Source: Legionella maioricensis (GTDB taxonomy: Bacteria; Pseudomonadota; Gammaproteobacteria; Legionellales; Legionellaceae). Taken from it: a stretch of 64,000 bases of DNA. Position numbers and translations under genes: made by a program. Where the stretch lies: assembly GCF_023618015.1 (NCBI RefSeq), contig NZ_JAJKBJ010000003.1:62001-126000 (forward strand). Direction: 5' to 3'. Positions 17,957 to 26,892 of this stretch are shown here, piece after piece; positions within the stretch are counted from its first letter, which is position 1, and each line of letters starts with the position of its first letter. Under the pieces are notes generated by a model, which saw only the letters and a program-made list of their open reading frames with translations, made no database searches and was not told where the DNA came from.

Positions 17957-19403
17957 AACCATGTTTCCTGCGAATACGTTGTAAAAAGACATTCATAATT
18001 TGCTGGTATAAATTCTCACCCAGAATTTGATCTTCGAGTCCATTATCTATATTAGGATTGTCATTGACTTCGATGACATAATGTTTATCGCCATGACTTT
18101 TGATATCGACACCATATAAGCCATCACCAATCAAGCGAGTGCTTTTTAAAGCAATTTTAAGGATAGCTTCTGGTACGACATGGATGGGGAGGGTTTCATG
18201 ATCTCCTTCCTTTTGTTCCTGGGTTCCATGCCAATCATAGATCTGCCAATGGCCTTTTGCCATAAAATACCGGCAGGCAAAAAGGGGTTTATTATCCAGA
18301 ATGCCGATTCGCCAATCGAACTCAGTAGGAATAAACGGTTGGATCACCACCAAGTCAGAGGTCTTGAAAAATTGGCTTAGTGATTTTTGTAACGATTTTT
18401 CATCGTCAATTTTAACGACGCCATGAGAAAAAGCACTGTCTGGTTTTTTCAAAACACAGGGAAATTCTATTTTAGGTAATTTTTCGTCGTATTTACTGAT
18501 AAATATGGTGTCAGGAGTCATGATTTGATGACTACTCAGCAGTTCTGCAAGGTATACTTTATTGGAGCATTTAATGATTGACTGAGGATCATCGATAACC
18601 ACCAGATTTTCCTGGGCAGCACGCCGGGATAGGCGATAAGTATAATGGTTTACTGAGGTAGTAGCTCTTATAAATAAAGCGTCATATTCTGCAATCGATT
18701 TGCTTTCATTTTTATCAATGATATCAACATTTAATCCTAACTCTTCGCCGCAGGAAACAAAAAGCTCTAATGCTTTCTTATTTGAAGGGGCATTAGGCTC
18801 CGTCGGATCCACGAGAATGGCCAGATCATGAAAACGTTGTTTTTTGCGCCATTGGTGCACTCTTTTTTTTGATAAGTAGTTCTCAGCTGCTTCACGCATA
18901 AATTCCAGATGTTGTACTGGAACATCACCCAGAGATAATGGGGTTAACGATTTAATTCGCCATTGCTTTTTCTTTTCCAGGGTAAAACGAATCAACGGCA
19001 GTGGAAATAGGCCATGTAATTGTTTCGCTAATGTGGCGTAGCGTTTCGCCATATTTTGGCCAAAATACAAACTTAAGATAAATTCATTACCTTTAATATC
19101 GTGTAAGCTATGCTGAATTTCTTCGTGAGTATCTTGTGAGATTAATTTGGACAGACTGACATTCAAAACGTCCTGAATACTGTGCACAGAAGGCAGTGCT
19201 TTATGATCACGCGCCTGAGCCAATAAGGACACGTAATAACCTATAGTTTGGTAATTATATGATTGGCAAAGATTAATGACTCGGAATGATTTGCTTTGGT
19301 GGTATTCATCACCACTTAAGTATTCAAGGGCATGTACTATTGGAGCAAGCTCACTTAAAAACGACCAACTCTTAAGATTATCAGTGACTATAACTGTTTG
19401 CAT
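17949..19403 (-). CDS. RimK-like ATP-grasp ligase with N-terminal RLPK-type domain
   Basis: 484 residues. The N-terminal half (about 1-185) is an extra domain found in long RimK-like proteins. The ATP-grasp half has FPCVLKKPDSAFSHGVVKI, LVVIQPFIPTEFDWRIGIL, and GVDIKSHGDKHYVIEVNDNP, the last giving the Mg-ATP residues (E-x-N). It should form an amide bond on a carboxylate. The RimK family adds Glu to peptides or proteins, but this long version is not the ribosomal protein S6 modifier; that role fits the gene at 57216. The C39-like gene ends one base away and the GCS2 gene overlaps its stop, so the four form one operon. Confidence 0.88.
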   Translation of the reverse strand: MQTVIVTDNLKSWSFLSELAPIVHALEYLSGDEYHQSKSFRVINLCQSYNYQTIGYYVSLLAQARDHKALPSVHSIQDVLNVSLSKLISQDTHEEIQHSLHDIKGNEFILSLYFGQNMAKRYATLAKQLHGLFPLPLIRFTLEKKKQWRIKSLTPLSLGDVPVQHLEFMREAAENYLSKKRVHQWRKKQRFHDLAILVDPTEPNAPSNKKALELFVSCGEELGLNVDIIDKNESKSIAEYDALFIRATTSVNHYTYRLSRRAAQENLVVIDDPQSIIKCSNKVYLAELLSSHQIMTPDTIFISKYDEKLPKIEFPCVLKKPDSAFSHGVVKIDDEKSLQKSLSQFFKTSDLVVIQPFIPTEFDWRIGILDNKPLFACRYFMAKGHWQIYDWHGTQEQKEGDHETLPIHVVPEAILKIALKSTRLIGDGLYGVDIKSHGDKHYVIEVNDNPNIDNGLEDQILGENLYQQIMNVFLQRIRRKHGYV

Positions 19404-20120
19404 TTATCTCTCTTTGGGTTCGATGATGAGTAAATTCGCGTCATAAGTTAGTACACCAAGCATTATCGAGTTAATCAAGCGATTTATACTTACTTTATAA
19501 TAATTATTATGAAAAAGTGGATTCTTCGCGTGGGGATCAGCAATAACGACGAGTCGTTTTTTTTGATCGTAACCACAAAGTACAACAAAATGTCCACATG
19601 GTGTACCACGAATATCATCGTAAACTGATTTACCTTCTGGAGTAAAGTATTCTCGCGAACTACGATATAAATAAGTGGCGCTCAGGGCAGTTAGAATGGG
19701 GATCCCTCGTTTAAAATATTTTTTTAATAAATCCACATTCAGTGAGTTCATGCTGATTTTGCCGTCTAATTTTAAATAATCCAGATAGGCCAAAGTTTCC
19801 TTTACCATATAAGGATCATTTTTGTATTCCATTTGGGTGTTGAGTTTTTCTATTAGAAATTGATTGTCGGCTTCGCCGTGGTGAAACCAAGTAGGGTCAA
19901 ATAGATTTAAATTGTAAATATAAATACGAGTTTGAAAACCATTTTGTAAGGCATGTTTTGCTAGCATGGGGGTTAATGTGCCGCCAGAAAGAGATCGATC
20001 AATGCCCTGGATGATTTCGTCTAAAGGGATATCGACCCCATAAAATTTATAGATGGCATGCAAACTGGTTGGGCCACAACTTTCATCATCAGGCTGCGTT
20101 TGGATTATTAGATCTATCAT
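19404..20120 (-). CDS. C39-like cysteine peptidase of the amidoligase cluster
   Basis: 238 residues. QPDDESCGPTSLHAIYKFYG holds the catalytic Cys and oxyanion residues of papain-like C39 peptidases. GTPCGHFVVLCGYDQ gives the His, and IADPHAKNP the Asp. No ABC transporter or membrane domain is attached, unlike bacteriocin C39 exporters, so it is a free cytosolic peptidase or transpeptidase. First gene of the four-gene operon; its stop codon is directly followed by the ATG of the RimK-like gene. It may trim or transfer a peptide made by the ligases. Confidence 0.85.
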   Translation of the reverse strand: MIDLIIQTQPDDESCGPTSLHAIYKFYGVDIPLDEIIQGIDRSLSGGTLTPMLAKHALQNGFQTRIYIYNLNLFDPTWFHHGEADNQFLIEKLNTQMEYKNDPYMVKETLAYLDYLKLDGKISMNSLNVDLLKKYFKRGIPILTALSATYLYRSSREYFTPEGKSVYDDIRGTPCGHFVVLCGYDQKKRLVVIADPHAKNPLFHNNYYKVSINRLINSIMLGVLTYDANLLIIEPKER

Positions 20121-20254
20121 ATATTTGGGCCTCAGGGCGGTGAAAATAAAATCTCACCATGATTTTAAATTAGACTTGCTTGAATACTTTGTCAAATTCG
20201 CTCGTGCCCGGAATATAGGTATTTTTTTATAGTCTGCCAACCAGGATAATGGAT

Positions 20255-20728
20255 TCATTTAATTACTTTAAGCGAGAGTTCCAAAATAAAATCCGCAACT
20301 TCTTCTGGTTGAGTAAGATAATGAGTATAGGCTTTGACGTTAATGGGTTTATTGATTCGCTCACCTGAATTTTGCGATTCCGTTATCATCTTTTTGACAA
20401 GTTCGCCGCTGGTGGAAACAAAATACACATCAGACTCTGGTCTATGTAAAAAGTGAGCCTGAAATGATTTAAAAGCTAAAGACACCTTGCATTTTTCCAC
20501 GTCAGCATAATAAAAACCATGTAATCCGGCTGCTAAATCAGCGCCTACTGCTAAGGCACCAAAATACATTGAATTTAAATGATTACGGCTGCGTCTTCTT
20601 AAGGGAAGGCGTATCACTATTTCACTGTCCGATAGTTTAATTAAACGGGGTTTTAAATAACCAATCATTGCTATTTTAAAGTGGCCAAAATACCATAGAA
20701 ATAATTTAAAGCGCGTCATAAGTTTCAT
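20255..20728 (-). CDS. Hotdog-fold protein, DUF4442 family
   Basis: 157 residues. SRNHLNSMYFGALAVGADLA is the hotdog helix region of DUF4442 proteins, distant relatives of acyl-CoA thioesterases. The start has a hydrophobic helix (FKLFLWYFGHFKIAMIGYL), so membrane contact is possible. Its ATG shares bases with the TGA of the upstream BON gene (ATGA), so both are made from one message. Function probably in lipid or acyl-CoA handling; not proven. Confidence 0.78.
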   Translation of the reverse strand: MKLMTRFKLFLWYFGHFKIAMIGYLKPRLIKLSDSEIVIRLPLRRRSRNHLNSMYFGALAVGADLAAGLHGFYYADVEKCKVSLAFKSFQAHFLHRPESDVYFVSTSGELVKKMITESQNSGERINKPINVKAYTHYLTQPEEVADFILELSLKVIK

Positions 20729-21288
20729 ACATTATCCTTAATTTCTAAACGACTGATGATTTTTTTGACACCACGTATTGCATTGACTCGTTTAATAATC
20801 GATGCAAGAGATTGAGCACTGAAAACATGGCCAGACAGTGTAACTACTCCATTAGTTGTGGTTGCGTTAATTCCTACCAGTGGTATGGATTCATCGTCAA
20901 GCACCTTAGCCTTGAGTACAGCCGTTTCTACCTTGGCCGTAATGAAGGCGTCGGTAAATGCAGTATTTACTTTTTTAATATATAAATTATTGGCGCGCAC
21001 TGATTTCACCCCATGAGTGGTTTTGGCAATACGCAATGCATCAACAAAGGCCTGTTTGTCTCTGACATAGCCACTTAATTGCACAATTCCTCCAGTCGTT
21101 GAAACAGAGATTTTTAATGGGTTGATGTTTTTATTTTCGGCAAATCGGGCGGTAATTTTGGTGGTAATTAAAGAATCACTAATGTCTTGCTCTATTTCCT
21201 TAAGATTACTGGCTTGAATCTGATTTATAAAGAAAATTAACATGAGGGAAATAAAACAATAAATACTATGACGCATCGTGCTCTTCAC
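20725..21288 (-). CDS. Periplasmic protein with two BON domains (OsmY-like)
   Basis: 187 residues from a GTG at 21286-21288. GGAGG at 21294-21298 lies 5 nt before this GTG, while the next ATG is 17 nt away, so GTG is chosen. A signal peptide (YCFISLMLIFFINQIQA) is followed by two BON domains, about 40-105 and 115-185, each with the typical D-S-x-I-T-x-K...GxVxLSG-V pattern (SVSTTGGIVQLSGYVRD; ATTTNGVVTLSGHVF). BON domains bind membranes; the protein is likely a periplasmic envelope-stress factor. Coupled to the downstream DUF4442 gene. Confidence 0.88.
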   Translation of the reverse strand: MKSTMRHSIYCFISLMLIFFINQIQASNLKEIEQDISDSLITTKITARFAENKNINPLKISVSTTGGIVQLSGYVRDKQAFVDALRIAKTTHGVKSVRANNLYIKKVNTAFTDAFITAKVETAVLKAKVLDDESIPLVGINATTTNGVVTLSGHVFSAQSLASIIKRVNAIRGVKKIISRLEIKDNV

Positions 21289-21398
21289 TTAATCCTCCGT
21301 TCAATCAGAATTCATCTACAGAAGTATACTCGCATTATTATTGATACCCAAAATCAATTTGTGAGAAATGAGCACTAATTTAAGTCGGATGATCTTTC

Positions 21399-21848
21399 TT
21401 AATAGTCTCTTTTTATAATATCCATACTTTGAATAACATAGGGGTCCTCACTATTGGCACTTCTTAAAAGAACAAGGATTGAGAAAAAAAGTTCTACTTT
21501 AAACTCGGGTAAGACTACCGTTTGATTAACGCGCCAGAACTGGATTCCTGAAGAAATCCCTTGGCCCACTACAATAGGGTCTTCTTTAAACAAAGGATGG
21601 ACGACGAGTTTCTGGTTGCGAGTGGTCTCCATATAGTCACCCAAAAATCCAACTAAGGCACTCCAGGAGTCATAAGTGTAATTATTACGAATTGGTACCA
21701 GATTATCTTGTTTTTCCTCAAAGCTTATCAAGAAGGTATCCGAAAGGGTTTGCTTCACCCATTCACCTACATCGGGAGTCGGATTAGCGTGGAGAACAGA
21801 TGAAAAGAACAGGAGAGTTACAACAACTGCTCGCAGAAAAAATTTCAT
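21399..21848 (-). CDS. Secreted IcmL/DotI-like protein
   Basis: 149 residues with a signal peptide (MKFFLRAVVVTLLFFSSVLHA) and good ribosome site AAGGA 8 nt before the ATG. The mature part, DVGEWVKQTLSDTFLISFEE...YTYDSWSALVGFLGDYMETT...KLVVHPLFKEDPIVVGQG...FWRVNQTVVLPEF, follows the pattern of the periplasmic domain of DotI/IcmL of the Dot/Icm type IVB system. It lacks the cytoplasmic part and transmembrane anchor of DotI, so it resembles the free periplasmic DotJ/IcmL paralogues of Legionella. It is away from the dot/icm loci; a role in secretion is possible but unproven. Confidence 0.7.
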   Translation of the reverse strand: MKFFLRAVVVTLLFFSSVLHANPTPDVGEWVKQTLSDTFLISFEEKQDNLVPIRNNYTYDSWSALVGFLGDYMETTRNQKLVVHPLFKEDPIVVGQGISSGIQFWRVNQTVVLPEFKVELFFSILVLLRSANSEDPYVIQSMDIIKRDY

Positions 21849-21932
21849 CTTTGAAGTCCTTTTTTTTAGCCAAATGAACCGTTTGTTTTATTAGTATAGC
21901 AGAGCTATACTTGTTTCTTTTTAAATCAAAAT

Positions 21933-24767
21933 ATGAATTATATGCATACTATTAGTATTCGTGGCGCAAGGACTCACAATCTTAAAAATTTAGACTTGGA
22001 TCTCCCCCGAGATAAGTTAATTGTAATCACTGGCTTGTCGGGTTCTGGAAAATCTTCTTTGGCTTTTGATACTTTATACGCTGAAGGACAGAGACGTTAC
22101 GTTGAGTCTTTATCTGCTTATGCAAGACAATTCTTATCCATGATGGAAAAACCAGATGTAGATTCTATTGAAGGTTTATCCCCCGCTATTTCTATTGAAC
22201 AAAAAGCAACGTCACATAATCCGCGTTCTACTGTGGGAACAATTACTGAGATTTATGATTATTTACGTTTGCTTTATGCTCGTGTTGGGGAGCCGCGTTG
22301 TCCAACGCATCACATTAGTTTGCATGCTCAAACGATTAGCCAGATGGTGGATCAGGTTTTAACTTTGCCGGCGGACAGTAAGGTGATGATTTTGGCGCCT
22401 GTAGTACGCGAGCGTAAGGGGGAGCATGTGCAATTACTGCAACAATTGCAAGCTCAAGGCTATGTGCGTGCTCGTATCGATGGGGAGCTTTGCGAATTAG
22501 ATTCTCCGCCCAAACTGGGGTTGCGCACCAAGCATACTATTGAAGTAGTTGTGGACCGCTTTAAAGTGAGAGCAGATATTGCTCAGCGCTTAAGTGAGTC
22601 CTTTGAAAATGCATTAAATTTGGCCGAAGGCATAGCCATCGTTTCCTCAATGGATGCTGAGTTTGATGACCTGCTGTTTTCTTCCAAGTTTGCCTGCCCC
22701 GAGTGTGGTTATAGTTTAAGTGAACTAGAGCCTCGATTATTTTCTTTTAATAATCCTATGGGGGCCTGTTCTGCCTGTGATGGTTTAGGTGTAGATCAAT
22801 TTTTTGATCCTCAGCGGGTGGTCCATAATGAAACCGCCAGTTTAGCTGAGGGAGCCATCCGGGGGTGGGATAAGAAAACCAATTATTATTTCAGTATGCT
22901 TGAATCACTTGCTACTCATTATGGTTTTGATCTCAATACGGCTTTTTGTGATTTATCAGAAGACATACAGAAAATTATTCTCTATGGAAGCGGGCGAGAG
23001 GTAATAGAGTTTAATTACCATAGACCCAATGGTGGTTATATGGTGAAAAGACATGCTTTTGAAGGGATAATCCCTAATATGCAACGTCGTTACCGTGAAT
23101 CAGATTCCAATATGATAAGAGAGGATTTGGCGAAATATTTATCGTCACGCCCTTGTCAATCCTGCCACGGGGCAAGATTACGTGAAGAAGCCAGAAATGT
23201 GTTTATTGATGATAAAAATTTACCTGAAATCTCCTCTTACTCTATAGAAAAAGCGCATGAGTTTTTTAAAAACTTGCAGTTGACCGGTTATCGCGGTGAA
23301 ATTGCCGCCAAAATTAATAAAGAAATAATTGAGCGATTAGGGTTTTTAGTCAATGTCGGTTTAGATTACCTTTCTTTAACGCGAAGTGCTGAAACTTTGT
23401 CAGGTGGTGAGGCGCAGCGTATTCGTTTAGCCAGTCAAATAGGATCTGGACTCGTTGGGGTGATGTATATCCTGGATGAGCCATCCATCGGTTTACATCA
23501 GCGCGATAATGATCGTTTACTGCAGACGCTTATGCATTTGCGCAATCAAGGTAATACCGTCATTGTCGTAGAGCATGATGAAGATGCAATTCGAAGTGCC
23601 GATTTTGTGCTCGATATAGGTCCCGGAGCTGGTGTGCATGGAGGAGAAATTGTTGCGAGCGGCACTCCTGCGGAAGTGATGCAAAATCCGGCGTCGCTAA
23701 CAGGTCAATATTTATCAGGTAAGCAATCCATAGTCATTCCTGATACGCGCTTACCGATCAATTTAGAACGGATGATTCATCTGAAAGGGGTTACTTGTAA
23801 TAATTTGCAAGAGGTTGATGTCAGTATTCCTTTGGGTCTATTGACCTGTATTACTGGTGTTTCTGGGTCGGGTAAATCCAGTTTAATCAACGATACCTTA
23901 TATCCTTTGGCCGCGAACACACTGAATCGAGCCAGTTTATTTATACCGGGAGCGGTAAAAGAAATTTCAGGTTTGAATTTATGCGACAAAGTAATCGACA
24001 TTAATCAAAGTCCTATAGGGCGTACGCCGCGTTCAAATCCCGCAACTTATACCGGCTTATTTACCTTTATCAGAGAATTATTCTCTGGGACTCCTGAGTC
24101 TCGGGCTCGCGGTTACCAGCCAGGAAGATTTAGTTTTAATGTAAAAGGAGGACGTTGCGAGGCATGCCAAGGCGATGGTCTTATCAAGGTGGAAATGCAT
24201 TTTTTACCCGACATTTATGTTTCTTGTGACGTATGCCATGGCAAGCGTTACAACAGAGAAACTTTAGAAATTCAATATAAAGGCAAGAACATCCACGAAA
24301 TTTTAGAAATGACTGTAGAAGATGCCTGTACTTTTTTTGCAGCGATTCCTTCACTTGCCAAAAAATGTCAAACCCTAATGGATGTTGGGTTATCCTATAT
24401 AAAATTGGGGCAAAGTGCCACAACGCTTTCTGGGGGCGAGGCGCAAAGGATTAAATTAGCAAAGGAATTATCAAAACGAGATACGGGAAGTACTTTATAT
24501 ATTTTGGACGAACCAACAACCGGCCTACATTTTCATGATACCAGGCAATTATTGGCAGTACTGTTTCGCTTACGTGAACAGGGTAATACCATTGTCATCA
24601 TTGAACATAATCTGGATGTGATTAAAACAGCAGACTGGATCATCGACTTAGGCCCTGAGGGCGGCAGCAAAGGTGGACTTATTATTGCGACTGGAACGCC
24701 AGAAGAGGTTGCTCAATGTAAGCAGTCTTACACTGGACAGTTTTTAAAACCAATTCTGGCTGGATGA
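21933..24767 (+). CDS. uvrA: Excinuclease ABC subunit A
   Basis: 944 residues, normal for UvrA. It finds DNA damage with UvrB in nucleotide excision repair. Two ABC modules are seen: Walker [20 protein letters not shown] with the family's [15 protein letters not shown], signature [13 protein letters not shown] and [10 protein letters not shown]; then [32 protein letters not shown] and [10 protein letters not shown]. Zinc fingers: CPEC...[12 protein letters not shown], and CEACQGDG...[11 protein letters not shown] at 21933 and another at 21942 are both possible starts; neither has a strong ribosome site. Monocistronic. A 26-bp piece of its 3' end is repeated behind it. Confidence 0.97.
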   Translation: MNYMHTISIRGARTHNLKNLDLDLPRDKLIVITGLSGSGKSSLAFDTLYAEGQRRYVESLSAYARQFLSMMEKPDVDSIEGLSPAISIEQKATSHNPRSTVGTITEIYDYLRLLYARVGEPRCPTHHISLHAQTISQMVDQVLTLPADSKVMILAPVVRERKGEHVQLLQQLQAQGYVRARIDGELCELDSPPKLGLRTKHTIEVVVDRFKVRADIAQRLSESFENALNLAEGIAIVSSMDAEFDDLLFSSKFACPECGYSLSELEPRLFSFNNPMGACSACDGLGVDQFFDPQRVVHNETASLAEGAIRGWDKKTNYYFSMLESLATHYGFDLNTAFCDLSEDIQKIILYGSGREVIEFNYHRPNGGYMVKRHAFEGIIPNMQRRYRESDSNMIREDLAKYLSSRPCQSCHGARLREEARNVFIDDKNLPEISSYSIEKAHEFFKNLQLTGYRGEIAAKINKEIIERLGFLVNVGLDYLSLTRSAETLSGGEAQRIRLASQIGSGLVGVMYILDEPSIGLHQRDNDRLLQTLMHLRNQGNTVIVVEHDEDAIRSADFVLDIGPGAGVHGGEIVASGTPAEVMQNPASLTGQYLSGKQSIVIPDTRLPINLERMIHLKGVTCNNLQEVDVSIPLGLLTCITGVSGSGKSSLINDTLYPLAANTLNRASLFIPGAVKEISGLNLCDKVIDINQSPIGRTPRSNPATYTGLFTFIRELFSGTPESRARGYQPGRFSFNVKGGRCEACQGDGLIKVEMHFLPDIYVSCDVCHGKRYNRETLEIQYKGKNIHEILEMTVEDACTFFAAIPSLAKKCQTLMDVGLSYIKLGQSATTLSGGEAQRIKLAKELSKRDTGSTLYILDEPTTGLHFHDTRQLLAVLFRLREQGNTIVIIEHNLDVIKTADWIIDLGPEGGSKGGLIIATGTPEEVAQCKQSYTGQFLKPILAG

Positions 24768-24832
24768 TTCGCAAGGATTGGAGTGATTGAGCCTTGATTA
24801 CGCTATCGCTGCATCAAGGAGAGGGAGCCAGC

Positions 24833-24990
24833 AAGTAGGTTGGGTCTTTTAGACCCAACAAAAGCCACCGTCTATTCTCCAAGTGCCTCGCTCACCTTGA
24901 TTCATTTACCTATTCCTTAAGCCCTCGTTATATAGCCTTTAGGTGCCTATGGCAATATTCGTTGTTGGGTCAAAATGCCCCAACCTACTT
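24833..24990. repeat. MITE-like inverted-repeat element behind uvrA
   Basis: The 343-bp gap between uvrA and lemA holds no gene. Ends AAGTAGGTTGGGTC (24833-24846) and GCCCCAACCTACTT (24977-24990) are inverted repeats (12 of 14 match). Just inside each end a hairpin forms (TTGGGTCT-TTT-AGACCCAA at 24840-24858; GTTGGG...CCCAAC on the right). Size about 158 bp and no coding capacity fit a miniature element or dispersed intergenic repeat. Confidence 0.6.
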
Positions 24991-24991
24991 A

Positions 24992-25017
24992 CTGAAACGC
25001 CAGAAGAGGTTGCTCAA
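24992..25017 (+). repeat. Duplicate of a 26-bp piece of the uvrA 3' end
   Basis: CTGAAACGCCAGAAGAGGTT and the following GCTCAA repeat uvrA positions 24691-24716 with one mismatch (25 of 26). The copy starts one base after the right inverted repeat of the element at 24833-24990, suggesting that a duplication of the uvrA end took place with, or was used by, insertion of the element. Confidence 0.75.
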
Positions 25018-25110
25018 ATTATTTTGTTGAATTCTCATTAAAACTCCCTGTCAATTTTATACATTTCAGGCTATAACTTAATTTAGGAAATCTAGGCATA
25101 GGATAAAAAA

Positions 25111-25692
25111 ATGGGTACTTTTTTTATAGCTATTTTGGTAATAGTCGCACTGATATTTATCTGGGCTATTAGTATTTATAACACCTTAATCGGCTTAATA
25201 GAGGCGATTAACAACAATAAAAAACAAATTGATATTCAGCTGGATCGTCGATTTAAAGTATTCGAATCGTTGATTTCGGCAGTCAATAAATATATGGATT
25301 ATGAAAAAACTACTTTAAAAGATGTCGTGGCCTTACGTAATCAAGCGCAGGCAGCCAAAGCCGCAGGAGATGAACAAGGACGGATCGCTGCAGAAAATGG
25401 AATCTCTCAAATTGCCTCGGGTCTGAATGTTGTGTTTGAACAATATCCGGATTTGAAAGCCAATCAAAACGTAATTCAATTGCAAGAAGAGATAGTGAAT
25501 ACTGAAAATAAGTTGGCTTATTCCAAGCAGGCTTATAATGACGGTATCGAGCGCTATAATGCGAAGAAAAAATCTTTTTTTGAATCCATTGTCGTGTCAA
25601 TGTTTGCTTCTTCTTTGAATAAAGAGTTTGTTTATTGGGGACTTCCTGAAGAGCAGATCCAAGCCAAAGAAGACTATACGGTTAAATTTTGA
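25111..25692 (+). CDS. LemA family membrane protein
   Basis: 193 residues. One N-terminal membrane helix (FFIAILVIVALIFIWAISIYNTLI) and then a soluble helical bundle with the LemA signatures: IEAINNNKKQIDIQLDRRF, VFESLISAVNKYMDYEKTT and a late YNDGIERYNAKKKSFFESIV. LemA proteins have the helical domain outside or in the periplasm; their function is not settled, and they are usually found next to M48 peptidases or TPM proteins. Here an HtpX-like peptidase gene follows after 9 bp, so both are one operon. Confidence 0.92.
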   Translation: MGTFFIAILVIVALIFIWAISIYNTLIGLIEAINNNKKQIDIQLDRRFKVFESLISAVNKYMDYEKTTLKDVVALRNQAQAAKAAGDEQGRIAAENGISQIASGLNVVFEQYPDLKANQNVIQLQEEIVNTENKLAYSKQAYNDGIERYNAKKKSFFESIVVSMFASSLNKEFVYWGLPEEQIQAKEDYTVKF

Positions 25693-25701
25693 GTATAAAA
25701 T

Positions 25702-26739
25702 ATGGCCATTGCGGATTATCACGCTTCAGTAGGGGATTGGCGTGAACAATTGAAAAAAAATGAGCGTAAGACTCGTGGCGTTATTGCGCTCTTTTTTTTC
25801 GTTTATCTTATTGTTGGTCTAATCGCTGATACCTTTATTTTACAGACTTACTATTCTCATGCCGCGCAAGTTCATCTTTCTTTGGACCAGTGTCTTTTGG
25901 CGTTAATCACCTTTAGGGTCGTTCCCTATGCCACCTTGATTATGGTGGGATTGGCAGTGGTGTCTCTATGGATTACCTATGCTTTTTACGACCGGATAAT
26001 GTTATTAGGCACCGAATATCATGAGGTGACCCCTGAAACGGCCCAATCACTACAAGAAAAACAATTATATAATGTCGTTGAAGAGATGAAAGTCGCTGCA
26101 GGGTTACAGTATATGCCTAAGGTATTTATTATCGAGGCAGATTATATGAATGCTTTTGCCAGTGGCTATAGTGAAAAATCAGCGATGGTCGCCATTACTC
26201 GCGGTTTAATGGGCAAACTGGATAGAGCCGAACTCCAGGCGGTAATGGCACATGAGTTAAGTCATATTCGTCATCACGATATTAAATTGACCTTAATGGT
26301 TGCGGTACTCAGTAATATTTTATTGATCGTTATTGATATTCTGTTTTATTCAGTGGTTTTTCGACGCGATAATAAACGTGAAGATAATCGATTAGCGATG
26401 GTCATCATTGTTCTTCGCTATGTTTTACCTATTATCACGGTGTTGTTAACATTATTTTTAAGTCGAACCCGAGAGTATATGGCCGATTCAGGATGCGTCG
26501 AATTGATGCGGGATAATGAGCCTATGGCGCGGGCGTTACTTAAAATCAGCGATGATCATCAACAACATGCGGAAGAGTATGCCCAGCAGTATGGCAATAC
26601 CGCTCACGAGCAGGTAAGACAAGCTTCTTATTTATTTGATCCTTCAGGTATTGATCCCGTAAAGTCTTTAAGCAGTGCTTTTTCCACTCACCCCTCTATT
26701 GAGCAGCGCCTGGCTGCTCTGGGTTTTAAACCTAAATAG
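25702..26739 (+). CDS. htpX: HtpX-like M48 zinc metallopeptidase
   Basis: 345 residues. Zinc site AHELSHIRHHD (HExxH) with the third ligand Glu in SRTREYMADSGCVELM. Two N-terminal membrane helices (ALFFFVYLIVGLIADTFI; ATLIMVGLAVVSLWITYAF) and two behind the HExxH (VAVLSNILLIVIDILFYSVV; IVLRYVLPIITVLLTLFL) place it in the inner membrane. HtpX-type peptidases clear misfolded membrane proteins. It is longer than E. coli HtpX (293), and closer to the group paired with LemA. The end FSTHPSIEQRLAAL is the usual M48 tail. Whether it is the true htpX or a paralogue cannot be told here. Confidence 0.88.
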   Translation: MAIADYHASVGDWREQLKKNERKTRGVIALFFFVYLIVGLIADTFILQTYYSHAAQVHLSLDQCLLALITFRVVPYATLIMVGLAVVSLWITYAFYDRIMLLGTEYHEVTPETAQSLQEKQLYNVVEEMKVAAGLQYMPKVFIIEADYMNAFASGYSEKSAMVAITRGLMGKLDRAELQAVMAHELSHIRHHDIKLTLMVAVLSNILLIVIDILFYSVVFRRDNKREDNRLAMVIIVLRYVLPIITVLLTLFLSRTREYMADSGCVELMRDNEPMARALLKISDDHQQHAEEYAQQYGNTAHEQVRQASYLFDPSGIDPVKSLSSAFSTHPSIEQRLAALGFKPK

Positions 26740-26852
26740 GTCTGTTGACAATTGGTTTTTGGGACCTCCGCATCTTGCTGGAAAAATCCTGTTTTGTGAA
26801 CCAGATATCTGTCTTTGCTCTCGATTTCTGGATGCCGAACAATCTGTGACGT

Positions 26853-26878
26853 AGGCGTTGGGAGAATTGCCAACGCCT
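26853..26878 (-). terminator. Conserved hairpin behind Sel1 gene 1
   Basis: AGGCGTTGG at 26853-26861 pairs perfectly with CCAACGCCT at 26870-26878, 15 bp behind the Sel1 stop. It is shared by all four Sel1 genes, with compensating base changes. No U-run follows, so it may be a processing or stability element rather than a simple terminator. Confidence 0.5.
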
Positions 26879-26892
26879 GTTATCAATATGCG

